DNA of 23,116 bases from JAPSGM01 sp036258735 (GCA_036258735.1 DATADC010000129.1:1-23116), one strand, 5' to 3'. Counted from the first letter of the stretch, positions 14,931 to 22,104 are shown. Notes: generated from the sequence alone by a model not told the origin. Made by a program: numbers and translations.

Positions 14931-15244
14931 GTCGGGTCGCCGCCGGCGTAGGCCAGCGCGGCGCCGCGCACGCGGTCGAAGTCGCCGGCCGCCAGCACGT
15001 CGACGGGGCGCTGCCAGCCGAGGTGAGCGCTGCGTGCCACGAGCCACGCCTGGCGGGCACGCGGCGCCATCGCATGGCCCAGCAGCTCGAGCACCGCCGC
15101 CAGGTCGTCCAGGCGCTCCCTATAGGCGTGCCGCCGCGGCCCGGAACCGGCGCGCCAACGCTCCACGGTGCGTATGTTGGCGCCGGTCGCCTCGGAGACG
15201 ACGCGCGCCGGAAGCTGGCGCAGGGCGGCCGCGCTCATTGCCAT
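14927..15244 (-). CDS. Xre/MbcA/ParS-type antitoxin (DUF2384)
   Basis: A 105-residue antitoxin for the RES toxin downstream. The N-terminal part has a helix-turn-helix-like stretch (LPARVVSEATGANIRTVERW, about 11-30) for DNA binding and autoregulation. The C-terminal part, with LGWQRPVDVLAAGDFDRV (about 74-91), matches the toxin-binding DUF2384 pattern (W/G-x-P-lelL-x-G) whose tail plugs the toxin active site. The ATG at 15244 is supported by a promoter with TTGACC-N17-TACGCT and a 6-base spacer, giving a leaderless message. Antitoxin-first order and overlap with the toxin are typical of type II modules. Confidence 0.87.
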   Translation of the reverse strand: MAMSAAALRQLPARVVSEATGANIRTVERWRAGSGPRRHAYRERLDDLAAVLELLGHAMAPRARQAWLVARSAHLGWQRPVDVLAAGDFDRVRGAALAYAGGDPT

Positions 15245-15250
15245 GCCGCC

Positions 15251-15279
15251 AGCGTAACGCCGGGCGAAATGCCGGTCAA
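15251..15279 (-). promoter_or_regulatory. Promoter of the RES/Xre module
   Basis: On the minus strand TTGACC (15279-15274), 17 bases, TACGCT (15256-15251), then GGCGGC and the ATG at 15244. Of the leaderless promoters in the window this has the best -35. I see no clear operator palindrome over it. Confidence 0.55.
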
Positions 15280-15304
15280 ACTGTCGGCGTCAGGCCACGC
15301 GAGA

Positions 15305-15856
15305 CTAGACGTGCGTCTCGCTCGACCCACCACCCGCGGCCAGCGCGTGGCGGAGGCCGATGCCGAGCGCCGCGCCGGCCGTGTTGGCCACCAGGTCGGT
15401 GACGTCCGCCAGGCGACCCGTCTCCAGGACGGCCTGCCCGCCCTCGACCATCAGCGACACGATGGCAGCCAGTGCGGTGAGCAACCAGCGCGAGGCACCG
15501 GGATACCGCGCGGCGAGCAGGATCCCGAGCGGCACGAAGAGGAGGACGTTGGCCGCCAGGGTCGTCGCGGCCAGCATGGGGTCGACCTTGCCCTGTGCCG
15601 CCCACAGGATGTCGCGGAAGGGAACCAGGTTGATGCCCTCGGGCTGGTTGGCGGCCGGCGCGCCGAGCGTCAGGACCACGATCGCGCCAACCGCAGCGAG
15701 CAGAAGAGCGTCCGGGAGCGTCTCGGCCATGGCGATGCGCCACCCGTCCGCCGCCGCACGCCAGCCGACCAGGCCGATGCACGCTGCGGCGATGATGAGC
15801 GCCATGCCGGCGATCCCGGGGAGGACCGCCACGAACCAGTCCAACAGGATGCCCAC
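15305..15856 (-). CDS. VanZ-family membrane protein
   Basis: A 183-residue membrane protein with about four or five hydrophobic segments. The VanZ signature is clear: NLVPFRDI, then a helix NVLLFVPLGILLA, and the conserved SLMVEGGQAVLETGRLADVTDLVANTAGAALG block at the C terminus. VanZ confers low-level teicoplanin resistance in the Tn1546 cluster, but most stand-alone homologues have no known role; no other van genes are here. GTG 15856 is preferred over TTG 15862 because TAGGCT lies 7 bases before it in the leaderless arrangement and no Shine-Dalgarno site fits the TTG. It is divergent from an MFS gene. Confidence 0.88.
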   Translation of the reverse strand: MGILLDWFVAVLPGIAGMALIIAAACIGLVGWRAAADGWRIAMAETLPDALLLAAVGAIVVLTLGAPAANQPEGINLVPFRDILWAAQGKVDPMLAATTLAANVLLFVPLGILLAARYPGASRWLLTALAAIVSLMVEGGQAVLETGRLADVTDLVANTAGAALGIGLRHALAAGGGSSETHV

Positions 15857-15863
15857 GCCCAAA

Positions 15864-15869
15864 AGCCTA
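15864..15869 (-). promoter_or_regulatory. Candidate -10 box (leaderless) for the VanZ-family gene
   Basis: TAGGCT, 7 bases, then GTG 15856 on the minus strand. This decides the start in favour of GTG. No -35 is obvious. Confidence 0.35.
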
Positions 15870-15917
15870 CTGAACGGATGGGCGCCAGCGGTGCATCGGC
15901 CGGCGGGCGAATCGGGT

Positions 15918-15923
15918 TACGCT
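15918..15923 (+). promoter_or_regulatory. Candidate -10 box (leaderless) for the MFS_3 transporter
   Basis: TACGCT, 9 bases, then ATG 15933, with no Shine-Dalgarno site. The hexamer is identical to the -10 of the RES/Xre module. Confidence 0.4.
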
Positions 15924-15932
15924 GCGTCGCGA

Positions 15933-17267
15933 ATGGGGCGCGTCGCCGACTTCCTGCGCAACGCGACCGAGGCGCTCTCCGAGCGCGACTTCCGCCTGCT
16001 GTGGCTCGGCCAGTCCGGCTCCGCCGTGGGCGACGCCATCGTCGGTGTGGCGCTGGCCTTCGCCGTGCTGGAGGTCGGCGGGACCGCCGCTGAGCTCGGG
16101 TTCGTCTTCGCCGCGTTTTCGGTTCCCCGCGTGCTACTGACCCTGGTCGGCGGCGTGTGGTCGGATCGCCTCCCCCGACGACGCGTAATGCTCATCTGCG
16201 ACGTCGTCCGCGCCTCCGCCCAGGCGGTGGTCGCCTCGCTGCTCATCACCGGGAACGGCCAGGTCTGGCACCTCCTCCTGCTGGCGGCCGTCATGGGCTC
16301 CGCCACGGCGTTCTTCGTGCCGGCCACCACCGGCCTGATGCCGCAGGTCGTCAGCCGCGAGCGGCTTCAGCAGGCGAACGCGCTGGTCAGCATCTCCCAG
16401 AGCGGGGCGCACATCTTCGGGCCGCTGGTCGCCGGGCTGCTGGTGGCCACGGTGGGGCCAGGGTGGGCGTTCGCCGTGGACGGCGCGAGCTTCGCGGTCA
16501 GCGCCGGCTTCCTGGCCGCCATGCGCGTGCCGGTGCGACCGGTCGAGGTGCGCCAGAGCTTCGCCGCCGACCTCGCCGAGGGTTGGCGCGAGGTCGCCTC
16601 GCGCAGCTGGGTGCTCGCCTCCATCACCACCTTCGCACTGTCCAACGCTTCGCTCGGCGCGTTCCAGGTGCTCGGCCCGGTGATCGCCGCGCGGGAGCTG
16701 GGCGGCGCCACCGCATGGGGCGTGATCGTGACCGGCGGTGCCATCGGCGGCCTGATCGGCGGAGCGGTCAGCCTGCGCTGGAAGCCTCGGCGACCCCTGG
16801 TGCCCGGCTTCGCCATCATGGCGGTGGCCACCGTCCAGCTGCTCCTGCTGATCCCGCCCTTCCCGGCACCCGTCGTGGCCCTCGGCACCATGGTCACCTA
16901 TGCGGGCATCGTGGTCAGCAACGCCTTCTGGGACACCATGCTCCAGCAGCACATCCCCCAGGCCGCCATGAGCCGCGTCAGCTCATACGACTGGATGGTC
17001 TCGCTCATTCTCCAGCCGATCGCGCTGGCCTCGGTCGGACCGCTGTCCGAAGGCATCGGCCTGCCCCAGACGCTGCTGCTGGCGGCCGGGATCGGGATCG
17101 CTGCCAACACCGCCGTGCTGCTGGTCCCCAGCGTGCGCAACCTGAGGCGCGAGGAGGGACCGTCGGCCGAGCCGGACGTCACGCCACTGCCGTCGAGCGT
17201 GGTCGCCGCGGACTACCCGGCGCGCTCCGGCAACGCGGTCACCGGCAGCGACCCGCCGGCGAAGTAA
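15933..17267 (+). CDS. MFS transporter, MFS_3 (EntS-like) family
   Basis: A 444-residue, 12-helix-type transporter. It opens with the phrase SERDFRLLWLGQSGSAVGDAIVGVAL, typical of MFS_3 permeases, followed by the motif A loop VWSDRLPRRRVML and the NALVSISQSGAHIFGPLVAG segment before helix 5. The C-terminal tail of about 40 residues after the last helix is hydrophilic. Family members include the enterobactin exporter EntS, and many are efflux pumps; no siderophore genes are near, so the substrate is open. The ATG at 15933 is supported by the upstream TANNNT box. It converges on the second MFS gene with a hairpin between the stops. Confidence 0.9.
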   Translation: MGRVADFLRNATEALSERDFRLLWLGQSGSAVGDAIVGVALAFAVLEVGGTAAELGFVFAAFSVPRVLLTLVGGVWSDRLPRRRVMLICDVVRASAQAVVASLLITGNGQVWHLLLLAAVMGSATAFFVPATTGLMPQVVSRERLQQANALVSISQSGAHIFGPLVAGLLVATVGPGWAFAVDGASFAVSAGFLAAMRVPVRPVEVRQSFAADLAEGWREVASRSWVLASITTFALSNASLGAFQVLGPVIAARELGGATAWGVIVTGGAIGGLIGGAVSLRWKPRRPLVPGFAIMAVATVQLLLLIPPFPAPVVALGTMVTYAGIVVSNAFWDTMLQQHIPQAAMSRVSSYDWMVSLILQPIALASVGPLSEGIGLPQTLLLAAGIGIAANTAVLLVPSVRNLRREEGPSAEPDVTPLPSSVVAADYPARSGNAVTGSDPPAK

Positions 17268-17272
17268 GTTCA

Positions 17273-17289
17273 TGGCGGCGGGCCCGCCA
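17273..17289. terminator. Hairpin between convergent MFS genes
   Basis: TGGCGG (17273-17278), a 5-base loop, CCGCCA (17284-17289), placed between the two stop codons. There is no T tract on either side, so it is a weak or Rho-assisted bidirectional terminator at best. Confidence 0.3.
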
Positions 17290-17294
17290 GGACC

Positions 17295-18506
17295 TCACCT
17301 GCCGGCCTCCGACCGGCGCCACGCGCCGATGACCACCGTGGTCAGCGCGAAGATGCCCGCCACCAGCAGCCACGCCGACGCATAGCCGTCGGTCCGGTCC
17401 ACCAGCCAGCCGAACGCGACCGGACTGGCCACGAAGCCGATGTAGAAGCCGAAGACGACTACGCCCGACGCTCGCCCGGCCATGCCGGCGCCCGACGAGG
17501 TGATGACCGCCAGCATGCCAACCGAGTTCCAAGTGACCGCCGTCGCTCCCAACAGGGCCGCGGCGGGCCACGCCAGCCACAGCCCGGCCCGCTCCACGGC
17601 CAGCACCAGCAGGATGGCGACGACGGCGCCAGCACCCAGCAGCAGCAGGGGCAACGCGTAGCCGCGCATCCGCTCGCTGCCCCAGCCCCAGGCGATGCGT
17701 GAGCCGATGCCGACCAGGCCCACCGTCGCCGCCACGCCGCCGGCCAGCTCCTGCGTGGCACCCGCCCGCTCGACGAGGTAGAGGGGCAGGTACGCGTTGA
17801 TGGTGGCCACGCCGCTCCCCATCAGGAACGCGTAGGCCGCCAGCCAGTAGACGCTCGCTGGCAGCGGCCCCGAAGCAGCCTCGCCCGTGGGGCCGGCGGG
17901 CTCGGGCGGATCGCGGGGTACCGCCAGGAGCGCCACGATGACGCCGGCCAATGGCACAAGCGCGCTCCAGCCGAACGCGGTCCGCCAGCCGACGGCGACC
18001 GCCACCGGCGCGAGCAGCGCTCCGGTGAGGAAGGCGGCCACCTGGACCCCCGACTGCTTGCCACCCATGATCAGCCCGCGCCCGCCGGGGGCGACGTGGA
18101 TGGCGACGAGCTTGTTGGTGACCGGATTGCCGGCCGCCAGTGCCAGTCCGGCAAGGGCGGCAGCCGCCAGGAAGGCGAGGTATGACGGCGCCAGCGCCAT
18201 GGCGCCGATGGCAGCGGCCGCCAGCGCGAAGGCGATCAGCATGAGGCGGCGCGCGCCGAATCGGTCCGTCGCCGGGCCTGCCAGCAGGGAGAGTGGGCCG
18301 CCAACCAGGAAGAAGGTGGCCGTGATGGCGCCGAGCTCGAAGCGCGACAGGTCGAACTCGACCACGAGGTCCGGCCCCAGCACGCCGAAGGCGTAGCCGG
18401 CGTACGTCCCGGTACCCATCATCAGGGCGAGCGCCGCGGCGAAGGACAGCCGCCACGCCACCGGGCGCGCACGCATGGCAGCGCGAGCCGGGTCGTGCGG
18501 GTCCAT
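17295..18506 (-). CDS. MFS transporter, MFS_1 family
   Basis: A 403-residue, 12-helix MFS protein. The short basic N terminus is followed by a first helix (LSFAAALALMMGTGTYAGYAF), motif A loop GPATDRFGARRLM, and a GGKQSGVQVAAFLTG segment in helix 5 that resembles the oxalate/formate and nitrate/cyanate-type porters more than multidrug exporters. A central loop rich in Pro, Glu and Gly (about 205-225) separates the halves. It may import or exchange a small anion, but this is only a resemblance. The ATG at 18506 has no strong Shine-Dalgarno site. It is divergent from the subtilase gene across 208 bases that carry a 22-bp-spaced direct repeat. Confidence 0.88.
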   Translation of the reverse strand: MDPHDPARAAMRARPVAWRLSFAAALALMMGTGTYAGYAFGVLGPDLVVEFDLSRFELGAITATFFLVGGPLSLLAGPATDRFGARRLMLIAFALAAAAIGAMALAPSYLAFLAAAALAGLALAAGNPVTNKLVAIHVAPGGRGLIMGGKQSGVQVAAFLTGALLAPVAVAVGWRTAFGWSALVPLAGVIVALLAVPRDPPEPAGPTGEAASGPLPASVYWLAAYAFLMGSGVATINAYLPLYLVERAGATQELAGGVAATVGLVGIGSRIAWGWGSERMRGYALPLLLLGAGAVVAILLVLAVERAGLWLAWPAAALLGATAVTWNSVGMLAVITSSGAGMAGRASGVVVFGFYIGFVASPVAFGWLVDRTDGYASAWLLVAGIFALTTVVIGAWRRSEAGR

Positions 18507-18523
18507 GGTCCCTATGGTCGCCT

Positions 18524-18555
18524 ATCGGGGTGGCCCAGATCGGCCATCGGGGTGG
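18524..18555. repeat. Direct repeats ATCGGGGTGG spaced 22 bp
   Basis: ATCGGGGTGG occurs at 18524-18533 and 18546-18555, a 22-bp period or about two helical turns, within flanks that are also partly similar (TCGCCT / TCGGCC before it). It is 18 bases upstream of the minus-strand MFS start, where an operator could lie. A second short pair, ATGGTC, occurs at 18505-18510 and 18514-18519. Confidence 0.4.
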
Positions 18556-18714
18556 GACCAACGGTCCACTGTCGCACCGCACCCGTCATGACCGAACCTC
18601 ACGGGGCCGCGCGCCGCTCGTCCTGATGGCAGTCGTTTGGGGAGTGGACCCGGGCCCGCGGCAGGGCACGGAACGCTGCGGCCGTCTGCCGAGCCAATTC
18701 CGTCGAGGTGTCCC

Positions 18715-20691
18715 GTGATCCCTTCCCGCCGTCGCCTGACTTCGCTCCTCTGCCTGCTCGTGGTGGTCTCCTCCGCCGCCGTGCCGCTGCCGGCCGCAGC
18801 CCAGCAGGAGTCGGTACGGCTGGTGGTGGCATTCCGGCCCGGTGTGGCGCCTGCGGCCGCCGACCGTGCGGTGCAGGCATCCGGCGGGCGCGTCGTGGGA
18901 CGCATCCCCGAGCTCGGCGTTCGCGTGGTCGAGGTGCCGGCCGTGGCGGCCGCGCGGGCGCGGCGTGGCCTCGCGGCCGACGGCCAGGTGGCATCGGTCG
19001 AGGCTGATGGAGTGGTCACCGCCGACTTCGTGCCAACCGACCCGCTGTGGGGCTACCAGTGGGAGCAGCGCCAGGTGCGCGCACCCCGGGCCTGGGACCT
19101 GAACCGCGGGCGGTACGACACCGTCGTGGCCGTGGTCGACACCGGCGTGCAGGCCAACCATCCCGACCTCGCCGGCCACGTGCTGGACGGCCGCGACTTC
19201 GTCAACGGCGACCGCAACGCGGCGGACGACAACGGGCATGGCACTGCGGTCGCCGGCGTGGTGGGCGCGCTGACCGCGAACGGCTTCGGCGTGGCGGGCG
19301 GCTGTCCTCGTTGCCGCATCCTGCCCGTGAAGGCGCTTGCCGCCAACGGCACCGGCTACTGGAGCGTGGCGGCCCAGGGCATCGTGTGGGCGGCGAACCA
19401 GGGCGCCGACGTCATCAACCTGAGCTTCGGCGGCCCCACCGGCGGCACGACCCTCTATAACGCCATCGCCTACGCGCGCTCCAAGGGCGCGGTGGTCATC
19501 GCATCGGCCGGGAACAACGCCTCGACCAGCCTCTTCTACCCGGGCGCCTTCGACAACGTCATCAGCGTCGCCGCCACCACGGACATGGACCTGCGCTACT
19601 CGTGGTCCAACTACTCGTCGAGCTGGGTTACCCTCGCGGCGCCGGGCTGCACCTATACCACCATCCTGTGGAGCGCCTACCACAGCTTCTGCGGGACCAG
19701 CGCTGCCGCACCGGTGGTGTCGAGCATCGCCGCGCTGGTGGAGTCCGCCCCCGGCCCGATCAGCGGTTCCGAGGTCGAGGCCATCCTGCGCCGGTCAACC
19801 ATTCCGACGCCATACGCGATCACGCGGCTGGGTCGCATCGACGCGTACGAGGCCGTCCACCGCGCCACCTACGGCACCGCGCCGCCAAACCGCCAGCTGA
19901 AGCCCTCGTTACCGCTTATGGCCGGCTCGTGGGTGACGCTGGCCGCCGGGCATCGGATCGGGTACCGATTCGACCGCCACGGGGGCATCCTGCGCACCAG
20001 GCTGGTGCCGCTGGCCGCAAGCATCACCGTTGCGACCGACAAGCGCCAGACCATCCCGTGGCGCGCCGGCTACTGGTTCCGCGTGACGACCGGTGACCTG
20101 ACCGGCTACTGGGTCCAGGAGTCGGCCAGCGTGTTCCTGAGTCGCGTCGACGAGGTCCTGCCGCGCTGGCCGCGGCTCAACCCTGCGCTCGGTGTGCACC
20201 TCGGCGATGGCAGGCACCGTGGCATCCGCGTCGATCGCGACGGAGACGTGCTCGCGGTCAAGGAGGTCACGCCGGCCGCCACGAGCGCCCGGACCGTCAA
20301 GGTCGCACGCCTTCCGGGCCGCTCGGGAGTGTGGGTCTACCTCATCGAGGGCACGCTGAGCGGGTATTGGGTGCGGACCAGCGGCGACGTCGTCCTCGAG
20401 TCGGACGACCCGCCGGCCGCGAGCAGCACCAGCGCTCTGCAGCCGGCGAGCCCTCATTTCGCGCCCGCGCAGCGCGTACGGTTCACGTCCGGCAGCCACG
20501 TCGGCTACCGCTTCGCCACCGATGGCAGCATGCTCTCGAGCCGGGCGCTCTGGCTGGATCACCGAGTGCGCTTCGACACCGTCAAGCGCATGCGCGTTCC
20601 CGGCCGAGACGGGTGGTGGCTACACATCGTGGACGGTCCGCTGGCCGGCCACTGGGTGCGAGACAACCTGGCCCACTACCTCGTGCCGTAG
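18715..20691 (+). CDS. Secreted subtilase (S8 serine protease) with three C-terminal repeats
   Basis: A 658-residue extracellular protease. The Sec signal peptide ends near PAAA (29), an inhibitor_I9-like propeptide spans about 35-105, and the S8 domain about 110-405 with the full triad: Asp142 (VVDTGV), His175 (NGHGTAVAG), Ser329 (GTSAAAP), and oxyanion Asn267 (SAGN). Paired Cys residues (197/200 and 312/326) may form disulfides. The C-terminal 245 residues hold three repeats of about 75-85 residues, each with V-x-l-x-x-G-x-x-x-G-x-R-f, a DG/HG turn and an ending G-x-L-x-G-Y/H-W-V, perhaps a wall- or ligand-binding module. GTG 18715 is fixed by GAGG six bases upstream. Substrate unknown. Confidence 0.94.
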   Translation: MIPSRRRLTSLLCLLVVVSSAAVPLPAAAQQESVRLVVAFRPGVAPAAADRAVQASGGRVVGRIPELGVRVVEVPAVAAARARRGLAADGQVASVEADGVVTADFVPTDPLWGYQWEQRQVRAPRAWDLNRGRYDTVVAVVDTGVQANHPDLAGHVLDGRDFVNGDRNAADDNGHGTAVAGVVGALTANGFGVAGGCPRCRILPVKALAANGTGYWSVAAQGIVWAANQGADVINLSFGGPTGGTTLYNAIAYARSKGAVVIASAGNNASTSLFYPGAFDNVISVAATTDMDLRYSWSNYSSSWVTLAAPGCTYTTILWSAYHSFCGTSAAAPVVSSIAALVESAPGPISGSEVEAILRRSTIPTPYAITRLGRIDAYEAVHRATYGTAPPNRQLKPSLPLMAGSWVTLAAGHRIGYRFDRHGGILRTRLVPLAASITVATDKRQTIPWRAGYWFRVTTGDLTGYWVQESASVFLSRVDEVLPRWPRLNPALGVHLGDGRHRGIRVDRDGDVLAVKEVTPAATSARTVKVARLPGRSGVWVYLIEGTLSGYWVRTSGDVVLESDDPPAASSTSALQPASPHFAPAQRVRFTSGSHVGYRFATDGSMLSSRALWLDHRVRFDTVKRMRVPGRDGWWLHIVDGPLAGHWVRDNLAHYLVP

Positions 20692-20694
20692 CCG

Positions 20695-20708
20695 GGCGCT
20701 GCAGCGCC
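20695..20708. terminator. 14-bp perfect palindrome after the subtilase gene
   Basis: GGCGCTGCAGCGCC begins 4 bases after the subtilase stop. It could fold as a short stem but lacks a T tract, so termination is only a guess. Confidence 0.25.
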
Positions 20709-20739
20709 ACGCTCGCTGGCGCCCCGCACGGACGCCGCA

Positions 20740-20745
20740 TACCAT
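20740..20745 (+). promoter_or_regulatory. Candidate -10 box (leaderless) feeding the duplicated start region
   Basis: TACCAT, 6 bases, then ATG 20752. The arrangement points to ATG 20752, not to the ATG of the real gene at 20766. Confidence 0.4.
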
Positions 20746-20773
20746 GCGCCGATGAAGGGGCGCCGATGAAGGG
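20746..20773 (+). repeat. Perfect 14-bp tandem duplication over a start codon
   Basis: GCGCCGATGAAGGG is present twice with no gap (20746-20759 and 20760-20773). Each copy carries the ATG AAG GG. The second ATG (20766) is the start of the 90-residue gene; AAGGGG from the first copy serves as its ribosome binding site. Confidence 0.9.
20752..20769 (+). CDS. Five-codon upstream ORF (MKGRR) overlapping the next start
   Basis: ATG 20752 reads Met-Lys-Gly-Arg-Arg and stops at TGA 20767-20769, overlapping the downstream ATG as ATGA. It arises from the 14-bp duplication, which shifts the frame. If the transcript begins at 20752, ribosomes would translate this leader first and restart at 20766. Translation is not proven. 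Confidence 0.35.
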   Translation: MKGRR

Positions 20774-21038
20774 CGATCGGGTCGAGGCCGTGGTCGACAC
20801 CGGCCAGGGCACCCAGACCTTCGTCATCGAGGCCACGCGCGCCGGACGGCGGATCGAGGTCACCACTGCGCGCGGCGTGGTGGAGGTCAGCGAGGTGACG
20901 CGTGGCGGCACGCCGGTGCGCACCGGCCGCTTCATGAGCACCCGGGTGGTGGCTCTGGTCGAGCATCCGGCCCACGAGGGCCGGGAGTCCAAGGTCGACG
21001 TGTCCACCCGCCGCCGCATCACCACCGGAGAGGGCTAG
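20766..21038 (+). CDS. Small hypothetical protein, 90 residues
   Basis: I do not recognise a family. The sequence alternates polar and beta-branched residues (VEAVVDTG, QTFVIEATR, RIEVTTARGVVEVSEVTR, STRVVALVEHP), which suggests a small all-beta domain in the cytosol; there is no signal peptide, cysteine or membrane segment, and the last 15 residues are basic and probably flexible. Start ATG 20766 is chosen because it follows AAGGGG by 5 bases and preserves the open frame; the preceding ATG 20752 is in another frame. It lies 74 bases after the subtilase and converges on the radical SAM gene with 7 bases between stops. Confidence 0.7.
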   Translation: MKGDRVEAVVDTGQGTQTFVIEATRAGRRIEVTTARGVVEVSEVTRGGTPVRTGRFMSTRVVALVEHPAHEGRESKVDVSTRRRITTGEG

Positions 21039-21045
21039 CGACGCC

Positions 21046-21951
21046 TCAACCGGCGAGGGGCAGCTCCATCTGCTTGTCGTCGCGCGGAGGCGGCACGCTC
21101 TGCGCCGGACGCTCCGGCCCCCAGATCCACTCGCTGCGAAGCGCGCCCAGCGTCTCGTTCAGCTCGGCGGTCTGCTCCCGCGTGAGATACGCGCGATCCG
21201 AGTAGAGGCGCTCGTAGCGCTCCAGCTCCTCCGGCCAATCGCGAGCCAGGTGCTCCAGGAAGTGCTCGCGTGTGCCGGGCCTCAGGTTGAGGACGTTCCA
21301 CCACAGATGCGTGGCGCCGGCGTCGCGGGCTGCCACGGCCACCTCGCGTAGCAGGAGCGGGTCGTCTGACAGGCCGGGCAGGATCGGCGCCATGCCGACC
21401 CCAGCCCGGATCCCGGCGGTCACCAGGCGCGAGAGTGCGCGAAGCCGCTGCCGGGGATGGGCGGTCCCCGGCTCGGTCGTGCGCCAGATGCGCTCGTCGA
21501 GGGTCGGGACTGAGATATTGATGCTGACCTCGGCGGCGCGTCCCGCCTCGACCAGGACGTCGATATCGCGCACGATCATCGGCCCGCGCGTGATCAGGCT
21601 GAACGGAGTGGCGGACGCGCCAAGCGCCTGGATGCAGCCGCGGGTCAGCCGGTAGCGGCCCTCCGCCGGCTGGTATGGATCGGTGGCCGTCCCGACAGCC
21701 ACCTCGTCGTGCTTCCACGACTTGCGGGCGAGCTCGCGCCGCAGCAGGTCGACGATGTTGGTCTTGACCCGAACGCGCGTCCCGTAGCGGTCATCGGACG
21801 GGCGGCCGGCGCGCAACTCGAAGCCGCGCACGTAGCAGAACGTGCACTGGTGCACGCACCCGGTGTACGGGTTCAGCGACCAGCGGAAGGGCATGCCCTT
21901 GACGCGGGTCAGCGCGGTTCGGCACGGCTCCTCGGCATACTGCGGTCGCAT
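21046..21951 (-). CDS. Radical SAM protein, Rv2578c type (SPL-like)
   Basis: A 301-residue radical SAM enzyme. The cluster-binding motif C-x3-C-x2-C is at Cys32, Cys36 and Cys39 (NPYTGCVHQCTFCYVR), followed by GTATDPYQPAE and SLITRGPMIVRD, blocks shared with the spore-photoproduct-lyase-like Rv2578c family. The C-terminal tail ends with a short QMELPL stretch. ATG 21951 is chosen over longer readings because a promoter (TGGACG-N17-TATTCT) ends 6 bases before it and the upstream frame is not protein-like. A LexA-type palindrome lies between its -35 and -10, so it is probably induced by DNA damage; mycobacterial Rv2578c is, to my memory, also listed in the LexA regulon. Its reaction is not established. 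Confidence 0.93.
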   Translation of the reverse strand: MRPQYAEEPCRTALTRVKGMPFRWSLNPYTGCVHQCTFCYVRGFELRAGRPSDDRYGTRVRVKTNIVDLLRRELARKSWKHDEVAVGTATDPYQPAEGRYRLTRGCIQALGASATPFSLITRGPMIVRDIDVLVEAGRAAEVSINISVPTLDERIWRTTEPGTAHPRQRLRALSRLVTAGIRAGVGMAPILPGLSDDPLLLREVAVAARDAGATHLWWNVLNLRPGTREHFLEHLARDWPEELERYERLYSDRAYLTREQTAELNETLGALRSEWIWGPERPAQSVPPPRDDKQMELPLAG

Positions 21952-21957
21952 TGGTCG

Positions 21958-21986
21958 AGAATAGAACTGTCGTTCTCTTTCGTCCA
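21958..21986 (-). promoter_or_regulatory. Promoter of the radical SAM gene
   Basis: On the minus strand TGGACG (21986-21981; 4 of 6 to TTGACA), 17 bases, TATTCT (21963-21958), 6 bases (CGACCA), ATG 21951. It is a leaderless arrangement, with the LexA-like palindrome filling most of the spacer. Confidence 0.6.
21964..21975. promoter_or_regulatory. LexA (SOS) box, GAAC-N4-GTTC type
   Basis: GAAC-TGTC-GTTC on the plus strand (GAAC-GACA-GTTC on the minus), with symmetric A and T just outside, matches the core of the Bacillus/actinobacterial SOS box (CGAAC-N4-GTTCG). It abuts the -10 of the radical SAM promoter, where bound LexA would block polymerase. The outer C/G of the full consensus are A/T here. 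Confidence 0.6.
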
Positions 21987-22026
21987 GCGCCTGCGGTGGG
22001 CGTACCGATGGCCTTGCTCGCGACGC

Positions 22027-22032
22027 TAAACT
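22027..22032 (+). promoter_or_regulatory. Possible -10 box for the DUF1385 gene
   Basis: TAAACT lies 72 bases before GTG 22105, which would give a leader of about 65 bases carrying the GAGGGGG site near 22088. No -35 is clear. Confidence 0.3.
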
Positions 22033-22104
22033 GCCCATGGCGCGACGAGCCGGCGGCCGAGACACTGGCCGCATCCCGAGCAGCCTTGAGGGGGTCCCAC
22101 GAAC

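Noticed and set aside
15305..15856. Glycopeptide-resistance cluster around the VanZ-family protein
   Set aside because: No vanH, vanA, vanX, vanY or vanRS genes are present; stand-alone VanZ homologues are common.
16134..16952. 272-residue minus-strand frame antisense to the MFS_3 gene
   Set aside because: His/Gly/Asp-rich shadow of a well-supported membrane protein.
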